NCBI GenBank assembly: GCA_947561395.2
Contig: OX387192.1
Location: 10,576,221 to 10,640,220, forward strand
DNA length: 64,000 nucleotides
Source of the DNA: Buxus sempervirens
Lineage: Eukaryota > Streptophyta > Magnoliopsida > Buxales > Buxaceae
Direction of reading: 5' to 3'
The notes under the pieces are model-generated. The model had not been told where the DNA came from. It saw nothing but the letters and a program-made list of their open reading frames with translations, and did no database searches. Below, one piece after another: positions 32,164 to 43,441 of this stretch. Within the stretch, counting starts at the first letter, position 1, and every line of letters begins with the position of its first letter. The position numbers were made by a program, and so were the translations under genes.

Positions 32164-33519
32164 TCATGGAAAATATCTCTTTACTGCATCAGAGTTGATT
32201 GGCTCAGGAAAATCCTTCCCATCCATTTCTGTTAAGATGAGAGCACCCCCTGATAGGACTTTCTTGACCACATAAGGTCCTTCCCAATTTGGTTTGAACT
32301 TTCCACGAGGATCTTCCAAAAAGGGTAAAATCTTTTTTAATACCAAATTTCCTTCTTGGAAAGTTCTGGGCTTCACCTTTTTATTGTAAGCCCTAGCCAT
32401 CCTCTTCCGATATAATTGGCCATGACTAAGTGCCTTCAAACGCTTTTCTTCAATTAAATTGAGTTGATCATGTCTAGACCGTATCCATTCAGCTTCTTCT
32501 AATTCTGCTTCCATTAGCACTCTTAGTGAAGGTATTTCCACCTCCACTCGTAAAACTGCTTCCATTCCATAAACTAAAGAGTATGGAGTTGCCCCTGTAG
32601 AAGTCCGGATTGAGGTTCTGTAAGCATGTAGAGCAAGTGGCAGCATTTCATGCCAATCTTTGAAACTCACTACCATTTTCTGAATAATCTTCTTTATATT
32701 CTTATTTGCTGCTTCCACTGCCCCATTCATCTTTGGTCTGTAAGGCGCTGACTTGTGGTGGGTAATCTGAAATTGTTCACACATCTTCCTCATGTCTTTG
32801 TTCTTAAGGTTTGAAGCATTGTCTGTTACTATGGCACTTGGCAAACCATAGCGGCAAATGATGTTGTGCTTCAAAAACTTAATAACATGGCTACTCGTAA
32901 TGTTTGCATAAGAAGCCGCTTCTACCCACTTGGTAAAATAATCGATTGCTACAAGTATAAACCTGTGTCCATTTGATGCCTTTGGAGAGATCATTCCAAT
33001 GACATCTATACCCCACATAGAAAAGTGCCACGGAGACGTCATACTGTGTAATTCACTTCGGGGTGCATTCTTGTTATCTGCGTACACTTGGCATAAATGA
33101 CACCTTTTAACGTGCATATAGCAATCATGCTCCATAGTCGACCAGTAATATCCCAATCGCAGAATCTTCTTGGCAAGCATATGCCCATTCATATGGGGTC
33201 CACACACTCCTCCATGTACGGTTTCAACTATCCTTTCTGACTCAGTTTTTGCAACACATCTAAGTAGTATATCATTGTGTGATCTTTTGTACAACTGTCC
33301 ACCACTTAGTAAGAACTGTCCTGCCAACCTCTGTATTGTTCTTTTTTCTGTAGAGGTGACATTTTCTGGTAAGCTCCGATCATTTAGGAAGTTCTTAATG
33401 TCTTGAAACCATGGTACTTCTTCTTCTGGGGTTTCTTCTAGAACAAGGCAGTAAGCTGGTTCATCCCTGACTTCAATTTCCAATGGTCTAATATCAACCC
33501 CTTCTGGCATACTGACCAT
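32164..33519 (-). pseudogene. Integrase part of Tat pol (451 codons)
   Basis: Integrates the element cDNA. Near the N-terminus is an H2C2 zinc finger (HMNGH...CHLCQVY). The catalytic core has Asp in WGIDVIG (about residue 170), Asp in VTDNASN (about 230) and Glu in GAVEAAN (about 266), so the DD35E triad is intact. The C-terminal domain ends at KRYFP (GPY/F-like WEGPYVVKKV). It is separated from the RNase H part by a single in-frame TGA at 33520-33522, so in the living ancestor this was one polyprotein. Confidence 0.9.
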
Positions 33520-33522
33520 TCA

Positions 33523-34389
33523 AGCCAATGTTGCCAGAGCATCTGCAAACTGATTTTTGGCCCTTGGCATATAATTGAAGGAAATTCGAGTAAACTTGGT
33601 GCTTATTTCTTCCAAATACTGGTGATAGGGGATCAATTTATGATCCTTGGTTTTCCATTCACTAGTTGTTTGGAAGATGATAAGACTCGAATCCCCATAT
33701 ACGTCAAGTTCCTCTACTTCATGGTCTAAGGCAGCTTGCAACCCAATTATGCATGCTTCATACTCTGCTATATTGTTCGTGCATTGGAACCTTAACTTCA
33801 CTGCGATTGGGATATGTGCCCCATCTGGCTTGATCAATACAGCCCCTATTCCATTTCCATTCATATTGGCGGCCCCATCAAAAAACATTTGCCATGAGCT
33901 TTCACCTTCTTCCTCTTCAGCAAACAGGATTGCCTCATCAGGGAAGTTGGTCTTTAAGGGTTGGTATTCTGGTAAAGGGTGTGCAGCTAAGTGATCTGCA
34001 ATAGCTTGACCCTTAATGGCCTTCTGTGTGATATAGGTGAGGTCAAATTCAGAGAGTAACAACTGCCACTTTGCTGTTCTGCCAGTTAAAGCTGGTTTCT
34101 CAAATAGATACTTCAAAGGGTCCATGCGGGATATCAATAAGGTGGAATGACTAAGGAAATAGTGCCTTAGTCTCTGAGTTGCCCATACTAAAGCACAACA
34201 AGTCTTTTCCAAAGGGGAATACTTTGCTTCATATTCTGTAAATTTCTTACTCAGGTAGTAAATCGCCCTCTCCTTTCTGCCTGTGTCGTCATGCTGTCCT
34301 AAGACACACCCCATTGATGTCTCCAAAACAGACAAGTATAGGATTAGTGGCCTTCCTGGAGTTGGTGGTACTAGCACGGGTGGGTTTAA
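33523..34389 (-). pseudogene. RNase H and second (archaeal-type) RNase H part of Tat pol
   Basis: The first ~130 codons are the Ty3-type RNase H/connection region (RHYFLSHSTLL, DPLKYLFEKPAL). Then comes a second RNase H with FFDGAANMNGNGIGAVLI, NNIAEYEA and YGDSSLII. The dual RNase H is a hallmark of the Tat lineage. It is bounded by in-frame stops TAA (34390-34392) and TGA (33520-33522), both single-base nonsense changes relative to the expected frame. Confidence 0.88.
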
Positions 34390-35790
34390 TTAGTATTCCT
34401 TTATTGTGTCAAAGGCTTCTTGGCACTCATCATTCCAGACTGTCGGGTTATTCTTTCTTAAAAGTTTGAAAATTGGTTCACAGATAGCGGTGAGCTGTGC
34501 TATGAACCGGCTTATGTACTGAATCCTCCCAAGAAAACCCCGAACTTCCCTCTCGGTTCTGGGTGATGGCATTTCAATGATGGCTTTAGCTTTAGCTGGG
34601 TCAATCTCAATTCCCCTTCTGCTTACTATAAAACCCAATAATTTTCCTGATGTAGCCCCAAAGACACACTTAGCAGGGTTAAGCCTTAGACTGTATTTCC
34701 TAAGCCGGTCAAATACCTTCTTCAAGTTGATCAAGTGGTCTTCTTCTTCACATGATTTGGCTATCATATCATCCACATAAACCTCCATCTCCTTATGGAT
34801 CATATCATGGAATAAGGCTGTCATGGCCCTCTGGTAGGTTGCCCCAGCGTTCTTAAGTCCAAATGGCATGACAGTGTAGTGGAAGGTACCCCAAGGGGTG
34901 ATAAAGGCTGTCTTCTCTTGGTCTTCCTTAGCCATCTTAATCTGATTATACCCAGAAAACCCATCCATGAATGAAAACAGGCTATGTACAGCGGTGTTAT
35001 CCACCAAGATGTCTATGTGTGGAAGTGGAAAATCATCCTTTGGACTTGCCTTATTCAAATCTCTATAATCTACGCACATTCTGACCTTTCCATCCTTCTT
35101 TGGTACTGGCACTATATTTGCAAGCCATTCGGGGTATGTGGACACTGCTAAGAATCCAGCTTGGAATTGCTTAACCACTTCATCTTTAACCTTTAATGTC
35201 CATTCAGGTTTTAACCTTCTCAGTTTCTGCTTAACTGGCTTGGCATCTGCTAGGATGGGTAGCCTGTGTACCACCATATCTGTGTCTAACCCCGGCATAT
35301 CCCGATACGACCATGCAAACACATCTTCATAATCAGCCAAAAATCGCATCATTTCATCCCGCTGTACCTCAGATAGGCATACCCCAATCTTCACTATTTT
35401 TGGGTCATCTTCGGTCCCTAGGTTGATAGATATGGTCTCTTCAATATTGGGTTGGACCCCCTTTTCATGACGCTTTAATTGATATGTGATTTCTTTTGGA
35501 ACGTCGTCTTCTTCGTCCTCGGTCTCTTCTTCCACCTCCATTAGGTCAAAGTCGAGCTCAAGGTCGAAGTCATACTCATCCTGGTCAAATTCCGTTTGCT
35601 TATATGGTTCATAAATGGTTTGGACCTTTTTGAAAAATTTATCTTTTCTAGAAAAAACTGAAAAATCTTTTTGTGTTATTTGAGAGCCTTCTACAAAATC
35701 TTTCCCTGAAGACGAAGGCTCATTAAAACCTTCAGGAAAAGGGCATTCCACTAATGGAGTTTTTTTTTGGAAGCCATGTCTGTTTGCCAA
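34390..35790 (-). CDS. Reverse transcriptase part of Tat pol (466 codons)
   Basis: The N-terminal ~110 residues are an acidic linker. The RT follows with RMCVDYRDLNKASPKDDFPL, FMDGFSGYNQI, the catalytic YVDDMIAKS (about residue 340) and FLGRIQYISRFI. The catalytic Asp pair is intact. The frame lies in -1 relative to gag-protease, which it overlaps by 40 nt at an A9 run. It ends at a nonsense TAA just before the RNase H region. Confidence 0.88.
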   Translation of the reverse strand: MANRHGFQKKTPLVECPFPEGFNEPSSSGKDFVEGSQITQKDFSVFSRKDKFFKKVQTIYEPYKQTEFDQDEYDFDLELDFDLMEVEEETEDEEDDVPKEITYQLKRHEKGVQPNIEETISINLGTEDDPKIVKIGVCLSEVQRDEMMRFLADYEDVFAWSYRDMPGLDTDMVVHRLPILADAKPVKQKLRRLKPEWTLKVKDEVVKQFQAGFLAVSTYPEWLANIVPVPKKDGKVRMCVDYRDLNKASPKDDFPLPHIDILVDNTAVHSLFSFMDGFSGYNQIKMAKEDQEKTAFITPWGTFHYTVMPFGLKNAGATYQRAMTALFHDMIHKEMEVYVDDMIAKSCEEEDHLINLKKVFDRLRKYSLRLNPAKCVFGATSGKLLGFIVSRRGIEIDPAKAKAIIEMPSPRTEREVRGFLGRIQYISRFIAQLTAICEPIFKLLRKNNPTVWNDECQEAFDTIKEY

Positions 35791-38700
35791 ACAAACGCGG
35801 CTTCAAAAGTAAGGGGAGTTTCCTCCCAATTATTCAGAATGAAAGAATCTGGGGCAGGGATACAAGCCTGCTCCTCGAGCTCATGGTCTGCATCAGAAAT
35901 CACCAGTACTGGGTGAGTTGCATTGCCTGCTTCTTCAGTAGGGCCAGTTCCAGATGGAACTTCTACTGCAGCCCAATCAATAAAAGGTAGCTCCTCTGCT
36001 ACTTTTTCTTGGTCGCCTTCTGTCATGGCAAAGAATGCCCCTACGTCCTCAGAATAGTCCTGCTCCTGTTCTGCCTGTGGCCCAGGCCCACCAGATGCTT
36101 GAGGAGGTGGAACACATGGTTGTATTGTGGAGGGTTTGGGTTTCTGGAATGGGTTGACATTGTAGTATGGAGGTTTAGACTGATCCTCAGGAGGAGACAT
36201 CTGAATCATGTGAGACAGCTTAGGAAAAGTTTCCCTGATGTGCGGGAATTTCATAGCTTCTATCTGCCCCTGTCTTCTCCATTTCCTTGGCTTGGACCCC
36301 AATCCTGCTCTGTGAACCATCTTCTTAACCTGAACTGGTTCTATCCTTCCTTGTAGGTTAATCCCCAGACCTTTTCCAGGGTGAAAATGGTACTTTTCTA
36401 ATACATTTTTGACCATTTTTTCAGCACAGGTCAATTTTCCTTCTTTTTGCTGATACCCCCTAGGTATATAATTCACAGCTTCAAATTGAAAAGAGTGAAA
36501 CGCCATTTTATCTGCTGTCATTTCCGTGTTAATACAGGGTACATCAGGGGACCACATGGGGGGAACCAAGTTTTCGGCCAGGACGGTAATCACCTTTTGC
36601 CCTCTAATGTACTTGACTCTTTGGTGGAGAGTAGATGGTATAGCCCTAGCTGTATGAATCCACGGCCTTCCTAGGAGTAGGTTGAAAGCCGCAGGTATAT
36701 CCATCACTTCAAATGTGATGTTGAAAATATACGGTCCAATTGTGACCGGCAGTTCAACCTCCCCTAGGGAGTGTGTTTTAGAGCTGTCAAATGCTCTTAT
36801 AATTCTTCCATTTTGTTTTATTTTGTTTCGCTCCAGATTGAGCTTAGCAAAGGTTACTAATGGGCAGACATTGAGGGCTGACCCATTATCAATCAAGACC
36901 CGGGCTATCATGCAGCCCTTACTGAGCACAGCAATGTGCAATGGATCCACATGATGGTATCCTGCTGGACTAATTTCCGTCTCAGAAAAGGTTATGACGT
37001 TATGGGATAAAATTTGACCAACCATCCGGCCTAGTTGGTCTGGTTCAATGTTTTTAGGCACATGGGCCCCCTGGAGTATCCTTAACAAGGAGTCCCTATG
37101 TTTTTCAGAATTTAACAATAGGCCCAGTATTGAGATCTGGGCAGGGACTTTGTTCAACTGCTCGATGACATTGAACTCACTCTTTTTTATTACCTTCATG
37201 AGGTCAGCAGCCTCACTGTTAGTTACCTGAGGGGCCTCTTCCCCTACTTTGGCCTTGCCTTTATTTTTTTCTTCTTCTTTATCATTCTCTGTTTCTTTCT
37301 GTTTTTCTTCCACCCCTACACACTTTCCTGACCTCATCATAAGGTTTACTTCTTCCTTGCTTTCAACTGCAGGGCATGTAGTGGTAAATGCTTCACTGTA
37401 GTTCCATGGTACAGCCGATTCAATGTAGGAAGGCTTAGGGACGTTTACCACCAATGGGGGAAGTTTGGACTTGGAAATGGAAGTCTGAGTAATAGGCACA
37501 TTAACAACCCATGGAGGAAGTTGTTTTGGTTGGGGGTTTGCAGAAGTGACTGATGCACTAAGGGGGTCACAATTTATGACCAATGGTGGCTTAGACTGAA
37601 TGGGCGGAGTAAAAGTGGATGGATGGCAATTAATGACCAAAGGTGGCTTGGTGATGTTCATCTGGGCCATGAGGGATGAGACCCGGTCCAAAGATGAGCT
37701 AATGTTCTTTGCAGCACTATCATTCCCCTTTGAAATCATATTTATTTCTTTGCCTTCACTTCTCCTGTCAAAATATACTTTGACCGTTGTCCCTATGGGA
37801 GCAATTAATTGAGATGGGTCAAAGGTTATTTTGTCAGAAGAGATGACTCCTATGACATTAGATGGGCCTGTCCCGTGATGCTGGGGCAGTGGGTTTTGTC
37901 CAATATCCGTTCTTGGAGGATTGGAAGCCCCTGTATTGAAAGACAGGGTATTCTGGTCTAGTAAATCCTGAATGGCATGTTTCAAAGGCCAGCACTTGTC
38001 TGTAGGGTGCCCAGGTGCACCCATATGGTAATCACAAGTGGTGGAGGGGTCAAAATTTCTCCCCTTAGATGCATTCGGATTAGGTTCTCTTAAGGTGATA
38101 TACCCTCCTTGCAATAAAGTGGGCAGCAATTGAGAGGGAGTCATTGGAATAGGGGTGAAAACCCTATTTCTCCTTGCTGCAAAATAGGCATCCTTTTCCT
38201 CTTTGGTAAAAACCCTTTTTTGGTCTGAAGGTGCTGCTGGAACATTGACCCTCATAGGGGCCTGGGTGGATGGAGATGGAGCAGGTACGTTGATTTGTAT
38301 GGGCTTGTTAGGGCCAGATGGTGGCTGTACCATGTTTACCTCACCCTCCTTCTTGTTCCCATTCTTTTTTGTCCCACTTCCTTTCTTTAGGTTGGGGTCC
38401 TGCTGGCTAACCATGGCAGAGTGGTCAATTATCTTACCTGACCTTATTCCATCCTCAATTCGGTCAGCCACCTGAACCAAAGCTGCAAAATTAGTGGTGG
38501 TCTGACCCACCAAGTGGCTGTAGAATGGTTGACCCAAAGTGCTTATGAAGGTAGAAATCATTTCCTGTTCTAGCATGGGTGGCCTGACCTGGGAGGCCGT
38601 CTCCCTCCACCTTTTGGCATATTGCCTTACAGTCTCTTCCCTTCCTTTGCTCATTCTCATGACGTCGTACCTATCTGGCATGATCTCTGAATTGAACCGG

Positions 38701-38816
38701 TATTGAGTTAGGAATGCATCAGCTAGGTCCTTCCATCTTTTGATCTTTCCATGGTCTAGAGTAGCAAACCATCTTAATGCGGTTCCTGTCAGGCTCCTTT
38801 GGAAAAGTTGGATCAA
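35751..38816 (-). CDS. Gag (C-terminal part) and protease of Tat element (1021 codons)
   Basis: Begins in the gag capsid domain (IQLFQRSLTGTALRWFATLD). A zinc-knuckle-like CDYHMGAPGHPTDKC follows, then a long Pro-rich linker with repeated PPLVINC/PPLVVNV words. The aspartic protease lies near residue 643 (VLIDNGSALNVCPL, DNG instead of DTG). A G-patch-like stretch (HPGKGLGINLQG) is near 815. The acidic C-terminus ends at SKKKLH. Upstream it is broken from the gag N-terminus by a one-base insertion near 38820. The lineage is Tat. Confidence 0.85.
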   Translation of the reverse strand: MIQLFQRSLTGTALRWFATLDHGKIKRWKDLADAFLTQYRFNSEIMPDRYDVMRMSKGREETVRQYAKRWRETASQVRPPMLEQEMISTFISTLGQPFYSHLVGQTTTNFAALVQVADRIEDGIRSGKIIDHSAMVSQQDPNLKKGSGTKKNGNKKEGEVNMVQPPSGPNKPIQINVPAPSPSTQAPMRVNVPAAPSDQKRVFTKEEKDAYFAARRNRVFTPIPMTPSQLLPTLLQGGYITLREPNPNASKGRNFDPSTTCDYHMGAPGHPTDKCWPLKHAIQDLLDQNTLSFNTGASNPPRTDIGQNPLPQHHGTGPSNVIGVISSDKITFDPSQLIAPIGTTVKVYFDRRSEGKEINMISKGNDSAAKNISSSLDRVSSLMAQMNITKPPLVINCHPSTFTPPIQSKPPLVINCDPLSASVTSANPQPKQLPPWVVNVPITQTSISKSKLPPLVVNVPKPSYIESAVPWNYSEAFTTTCPAVESKEEVNLMMRSGKCVGVEEKQKETENDKEEEKNKGKAKVGEEAPQVTNSEAADLMKVIKKSEFNVIEQLNKVPAQISILGLLLNSEKHRDSLLRILQGAHVPKNIEPDQLGRMVGQILSHNVITFSETEISPAGYHHVDPLHIAVLSKGCMIARVLIDNGSALNVCPLVTFAKLNLERNKIKQNGRIIRAFDSSKTHSLGEVELPVTIGPYIFNITFEVMDIPAAFNLLLGRPWIHTARAIPSTLHQRVKYIRGQKVITVLAENLVPPMWSPDVPCINTEMTADKMAFHSFQFEAVNYIPRGYQQKEGKLTCAEKMVKNVLEKYHFHPGKGLGINLQGRIEPVQVKKMVHRAGLGSKPRKWRRQGQIEAMKFPHIRETFPKLSHMIQMSPPEDQSKPPYYNVNPFQKPKPSTIQPCVPPPQASGGPGPQAEQEQDYSEDVGAFFAMTEGDQEKVAEELPFIDWAAVEVPSGTGPTEEAGNATHPVLVISDADHELEEQACIPAPDSFILNNWEETPLTFEAAFVWQTDMASKKKLH
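35760..35768 (-). promoter_or_regulatory. A9 run at the gag-protease/pol frame change
   Basis: On the minus strand TCC AAA AAA AAA CTC sits three codons before the gag-protease stop. The pol frame is -1. It fits an A-AAA-AAA slippery heptamer but also a plain homopolymer indel. Confidence 0.4.
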
Positions 38817-39367
38817 GATACCCCTTCATCCTGCCCAAACTGGCATAGGGCACCACAGTATAACTTTAGGTGGCTCATAGGGCAACCAGTGCCATCATAC
38901 TTGTCCAAGTCTGGGCACTTAAATTTGGCCGGCAGGTTAACATTGGGGTATAGGCACAGGTCTTCAAAATTGGTGCCTCCAAAGTTGTTTATCCCTTTGA
39001 CTTCCCTAAGTTCATCTTGGATCATTTCTAGCTTATGCATGAACTTTCTTTCAACCTCTTCCCTTATCTTTTCCTTTTCCTTAGCCTTGTTTGATTCAGC
39101 TGTCTCATCCCTGGTCAGTATAGGTTCAGGGGTGGGTTCATAGACGGGTTCAGGAGTTGGTTGCACTGGCGGTGGAACGTTGACTTGGGGTGGAGGTGCA
39201 GGGTTGGATGTGGATGCCTGGTTCTGGGCCTGCATTTGTTGGGCCTGCACTTGTTGGGCCTGTACTGACAGTATGTTCTCTAGCATTCGGGCTAGTCCTG
39301 CCACTTGTTCTTGGAGTAGAACAACATCTGGATGAGGAGCATCAACTTCATCTTCAATGGGATTCAT
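38813..39367 (-). pseudogene. Gag N-terminal part of Tat element (frameshifted)
   Basis: Start MNPIEDEVDAPHPD, the same start as the gag-only elements. Gln-rich helix (QAQQVQAQQMQAQ), Pro-rich linker and the beginning of the capsid domain to FGQDEG, where an extra G shifts the frame into a stop. The original gag continued into the 35751-38816 frame. Confidence 0.85.
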
Positions 39368-39396
39368 GGCTCGAGCTCTTGATCTGGTTACAGGAG

Positions 39397-39425
39397 CTAT
39401 GATTGCGAGTGTATTAGTACCTGGA
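39397..39425 (-). promoter_or_regulatory. Predicted branch point and 3' splice site before gag
   Basis: The minus strand reads GTACTAATACACTCGCAATCATAG|CTCC with AG at 39398-39397, 30 nt before gag ATG. It pairs with the LTR donor at 42920/42919; the predicted intron is 3523 nt. Confidence 0.5.
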
Positions 39426-39629
39426 TACAAGATAAAGGAAAAGATATCAATGCTCAATTAATCTCATTCACACGCCTAAAAATGCCTATGTGCAAGCTGG
39501 GTGAACACGAGTTTGGATTTTTCTTTATTTGCTTCTTTTTTTTTTTCTTTTTCTTTTTTTTTTCTTTTTTTGAATTGATTTGTTGGAATATTCTAGGGCT
39601 TCCAACAGGTCCCACAAAAGAGAGAAAGG

Positions 39630-40108
39630 TCTGAAATTCAAAGGCTTTCAGAAGCCCGGGGGGTTTTTTTTTTTTTTTTTTTTTGAAAAAGGTCTGAAAT
39701 TCAAAGGCTTTCAGAGGCCCAGGGATGTGTTGATGAAAGTCTGAAATTCAAAGGCTTTCAGAGGCCCAAAAGAAAAAGGTCTGAAATTCAAAGGCTTTCA
39801 GAGGCCCAAAAGTTCTGAAATTCAAAGGCTTTCAGAAGCCCAAAAGATCTGAAATTCAAAGGCTTTCAGAGGCCCGGAGTTTTTTGAGAAAAAGTCTGAA
39901 ATTCAAAGGCTTTCAGAGGCCCAGGGTTTTTTGAGAAAAAGTCTGAAATTCAAAGGCTTTCAGAGGCCCAGGATTTTTTTTTTTGAAAAAGTCTGAAATT
40001 CAAAGGCTTTCAGAGGCCCAGGATTTTTTTGAAAAATCTGAAATTCAAAGGCTTTCAGAGGCCCAAGAGTTTTGAAAAAGTCGGAAATTCAAAGGCTTTC
40101 AGAAGCCC
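39630..40108 (-). repeat. Tandem hairpin array in leader of 21 kb element (11 units)
   Basis: Eleven units, all of the TCTGAAA-loop-TTTCAGA class with loop GCCTTTGAA (sense). The ~28-nt core is almost invariant, while spacers range from a few to about 30 nt and contain T/A runs. The second and third stem classes of the gag-only elements are absent. Confidence 0.85.
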
Positions 40109-40261
40109 AAGGAACCTTTCTCTCACATTATTTTGTTTGTTTTTTTTTTCTTTTTTTTTTTCTGAAGCATTTTATTCAAACTTGTTTCCCTTTATCATTA
40201 TTTAAAGGTTAAAAGAATATTTTGGTGGAAAAAACTGATTAAAGTTGAATATTCCGAAAAA

Positions 40262-40392
40262 ACCGTATACACAGTACGGTCCAGCCCTGCCCGTATTCAA
40301 ATTACGAGCCTGCCGTGACCGTATGCAATCCACGGGCGAGCCTAGCCCGTATGACCAATACGGGCACGCCCAGCCCGTGTACCAAATGCGGT
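40262..40392. promoter_or_regulatory. 28-bp-period dyad array in leader of 21 kb element (5 units)
   Basis: Units start at 40262, 40290, 40318, 40346 and 40374, exactly 28 bp apart. Arms match those at 4478-4608 while several N7 centres and linkers differ. Confidence 0.88.
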
Positions 40393-41596
40393 TTTACGGA
40401 ACTCTGTTATATTTTTCCAGTTTTTACCTGGTTTGATCACTTTCATTGTTCATCCAAACGTACGGTTCACCCATTGCAGAGCTTCTAAACTGTCCCAAAG
40501 TGGACTTTGGCCTTTTTGCTAAAACACATGCTTGGGAGGGCACATGTACCCTCCAAATTGACATCATACTCAAGAATTTGATACCCTTTTGTTGCCTCTT
40601 GTGTGTACATAGGGTAGGATTGATTCTAAACAGAGTTAGAAACTCTTCCTATGGGCTGCACCAACTTTTAGAACATATGCATATTTTGGGACCAATTTTA
40701 TCCCAAACCCATGGGTACCATGACACCCCTATGACATGAAAATAATGCAAAACAATAGGATTACCTTGTTACCTTGTTTACCTTGAATATAGCATCCGCA
40801 TTATGCCCTGGTTTGTAAGCCATGCACACGGCCTTCCCACAATCATACAACCCCATATTCCCACGTAATTGTGTAATTTAGCCAAAAACGTGTAACTCCA
40901 CCTTCAAGCGTAGGGGTTTTGGGTTTTGGCTTAATGGCAACTTAGCACTCAAGCCTAGTGATGACCAGAATCCCAGATCCACGTTATCATCACATCATTA
41001 GCTCAAAGTTCTAAGGTGAATGTTTTCACTTTCGCTTTCCGAAGTATCGACCTCGGTGCGCCAAGCTACACACATTCTTGTTCAACTTCCTATAGGTGAT
41101 AGGTAGGCCGTGTAAAAAATAAAAGGTGCACAGTGCATTGTAAACATAGGTCACATTCACAACGTCCCAAACCCTTGCCACTCTTTTCGCAGCCATGCAT
41201 AAACAAACCAAGGCATAATAGGAAAGCATATTTTAAATAAACAAGTAAATAAAGCAATCCTATAGCACCCAAAACATGCTCAAAAAAAATCATCTATCAT
41301 GCAAACATATGATCATGTTATACACCCAAAATCATCATGGAGATCATGCTGCAAATTAAAACATGCTATCCTAAAAATATAGCAAGAAACAAGCATATTT
41401 CAGCAAAACGGACCTCCCCTACGCATGTTTGTAGAAACAATCCTATAAATCAAAATTATGCATGTTTCTACCCCCATGAATTCTTAAGCACTAATTCAGA
41501 TTTAAAACATACTCAACATGCTTAAGAACACAAAATAGCAAGCAAATTAAAAAATCAAAAACATGAACAAACACCAAAAAAGCTGAAATCCATAAG
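40393..41596 (-). other. Leader of 21 kb element, PBS-proximal part
   Basis: Untranslated stretch homologous to 4609-5846 and 12730-13967, CATG-rich near the PBS. No gene seen. Confidence 0.65.
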
Positions 41597-41614
41597 TCCC
41601 CAGCAGAGTCGCCA
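41597..41614 (-). other. Primer-binding site of the 21 kb element
   Basis: The minus strand reads TGGCGACTCTGCTGGGGA, two bases from the LTR end, identical to the PBS of the gag-only elements. Confidence 0.8.
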
Positions 41615-41616
41615 GT

Positions 41617-43441
41617 TGTGAGACATGGGAAAAAATCAATCTTAATGATTTCCTCAATCATCACACGGGATTATATAAAACAAAGAGTCGCCACCATTCA
41701 ATTTAGGTGTGAATGGACACCAAAATATTAAATAAGCACAAAAGGCAATTTTTAGGGCAAAATATCCCTCCTAAAAAAAACAACCAGAGATGGGTAAGGG
41801 GATTAAGTTATGAACAGGGGAAGGTGTTAGGCACCCCTATTCATCCACACAAGGTGATTGCTAGATATTGTTCATGTTTAAAATAAAGGAAAAAGCTTGC
41901 TATAAAAATCACACAAAATCACAAAAAGAAGATAAAAATATATGGTTTTTTTCATATGAATATTCTGATTGATCCAGAACCATCAAATATGATCATACCA
42001 TTCCTAGGGTTTCATGATCAAAACAAAATTAAGATAAAATCAAATAAAATCAATTTAAAGTGAAAAATCCAAAAATCTGGCTTCAAGTCAAAATTCTAGA
42101 AATCTAGAAAAATATGATTTTTATGAAATATTTCGAAATTGAACTTGAATAGTCCAGGATATAGGTAAAGCCCAAATTTCACATTAAATCAGAAAATCAA
42201 AACCAAAAATACCCACGTTGATGAAGAACACCAAAAGGGGAGAACTGAGACCGTAGGGTCTTCTCTCAATAATGAAAAACAATTTAAAAAACATCTCATG
42301 AAACCCTAGAATTTATTTTCAGGCTTCTGGATTTAGATTTATCATATTGATCATGATAAATCCAAGGTCCTAGCCTAAAATCACAAAAATCACGAAAATA
42401 GTGCTGTAGGTGCAAAAGTGGCAAAAATCCAAATTTTGGCAAAAAGAGCGGATCTCATGCTATAAACATCATAGACTCATGTCATTCATTCAGATTCATC
42501 ATAAAAAGCATTAAAACATGATCAGGATATTCAAAACAGCCACATCTCACAAATTAGAGCACATGGGGGTCTACCCTACGGATCCACCTGTTCTCTTTTC
42601 CCCTAGTTCTCTCTTCACGTTTTACGGCTAGAGAGACTCTTGAGGTACTTAGAGATAGGTTTGGTTACACAAACACAATCACAGGCTTTATTCTAAAAGA
42701 AAAAGAAAAAAAACAGATATGGGGTTCTATGCTAGGGATCCACCTGTTCCCCTTTCCCCTAGTTCTCTCTTCACGTTTTACGGCTAGAGAGACCCTTGAG
42801 GTACTTGGAGACAAGTTTAGGGATACAAAAACAGATATGGCCTTATTCTACAGCAATAGAGATGATCCTATTACTTCTAGAATTGAAGACAGAAAATAAA
42901 AAGAGGATAGGGGACTTACCTGGATTGAGCAGGCAGAGCAGCAGGGATTCCTTTCCTTCTCTTGGAGCTTCTTAGAATTCCTTGACTTCAAAATTTCGTG
43001 GCCCTTAGCTAGAGGAGAGAGCCTCTATTTATAGACAAGCCCAGGGGTATGGTTGGTCCAGAAGGATATATCCTGATTCTCAGGATAGAGTGAAATATAG
43101 AGATGATGCCCATCCATAGCCATCCAAGTTGACTTCAGCGAATAAAAGACATAATCCGCTCGTTTAAAGATATATTGGACTTCAAATAAAGCTCGGAAAT
43201 CGAGAGGATGACAAAACTTGCACGTGTCTTTAATGCCCGTAAATACACTACGGTCCAACGGGGACCGTATAAATACTACGGACGCGCCTGCCCGTAGATA
43301 TTTTGCGGGCGAGATCGGCCCGTGAAGCCAATACGGGCAAAGCCTGTTCATTCTATTTTTAGGCCTTTTTGACCTGTTTTAAGCTCTAATTACATGTTTT
43401 TATTATTTTCTCATTTTGTAGTGCAATTTGGGGTGTCTACA
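41617..43441 (-). repeat. 5' LTR of the 21 kb element
   Basis: 1825 bp, TGTAGACACC...CTCACA on the minus strand. It contains the dyad array (43236-43337), TATAAATA (43026-43033, minus) and donor CAG|GTAAGT at 42920/42919. Confidence 0.88.
43236..43337. promoter_or_regulatory. 28-bp-period dyad array in 5' LTR (4 units)
   Basis: Same four dyads as the 3' LTR array, about 200 bp upstream of the TATA box. Confidence 0.85.

Larger units (their letters stand above)
22447..43441 (-). mobile_element. Complete-structure Tat/Ogre-type Ty3/gypsy element (~21 kb)
   Basis: Minus-strand order: 5' LTR (43441-41617), PBS, 2.2 kb leader with dyad and hairpin arrays, gag-protease, RT, RNase H, a second RNase H, integrase, two genes on the opposite strand, subterminal DNA, PPT and 3' LTR. 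The size, the PBS type, the dual RNase H and the G-patch-like segment after the protease are Tat/Ogre traits. About eight differences are visible by eye between its two 1.8 kb LTRs with no indel, so insertion is recent. Gag and pol nevertheless carry a frameshift and two stops. The flank at 43442 is AGGGT; the left flank is disrupted. Confidence 0.88.
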
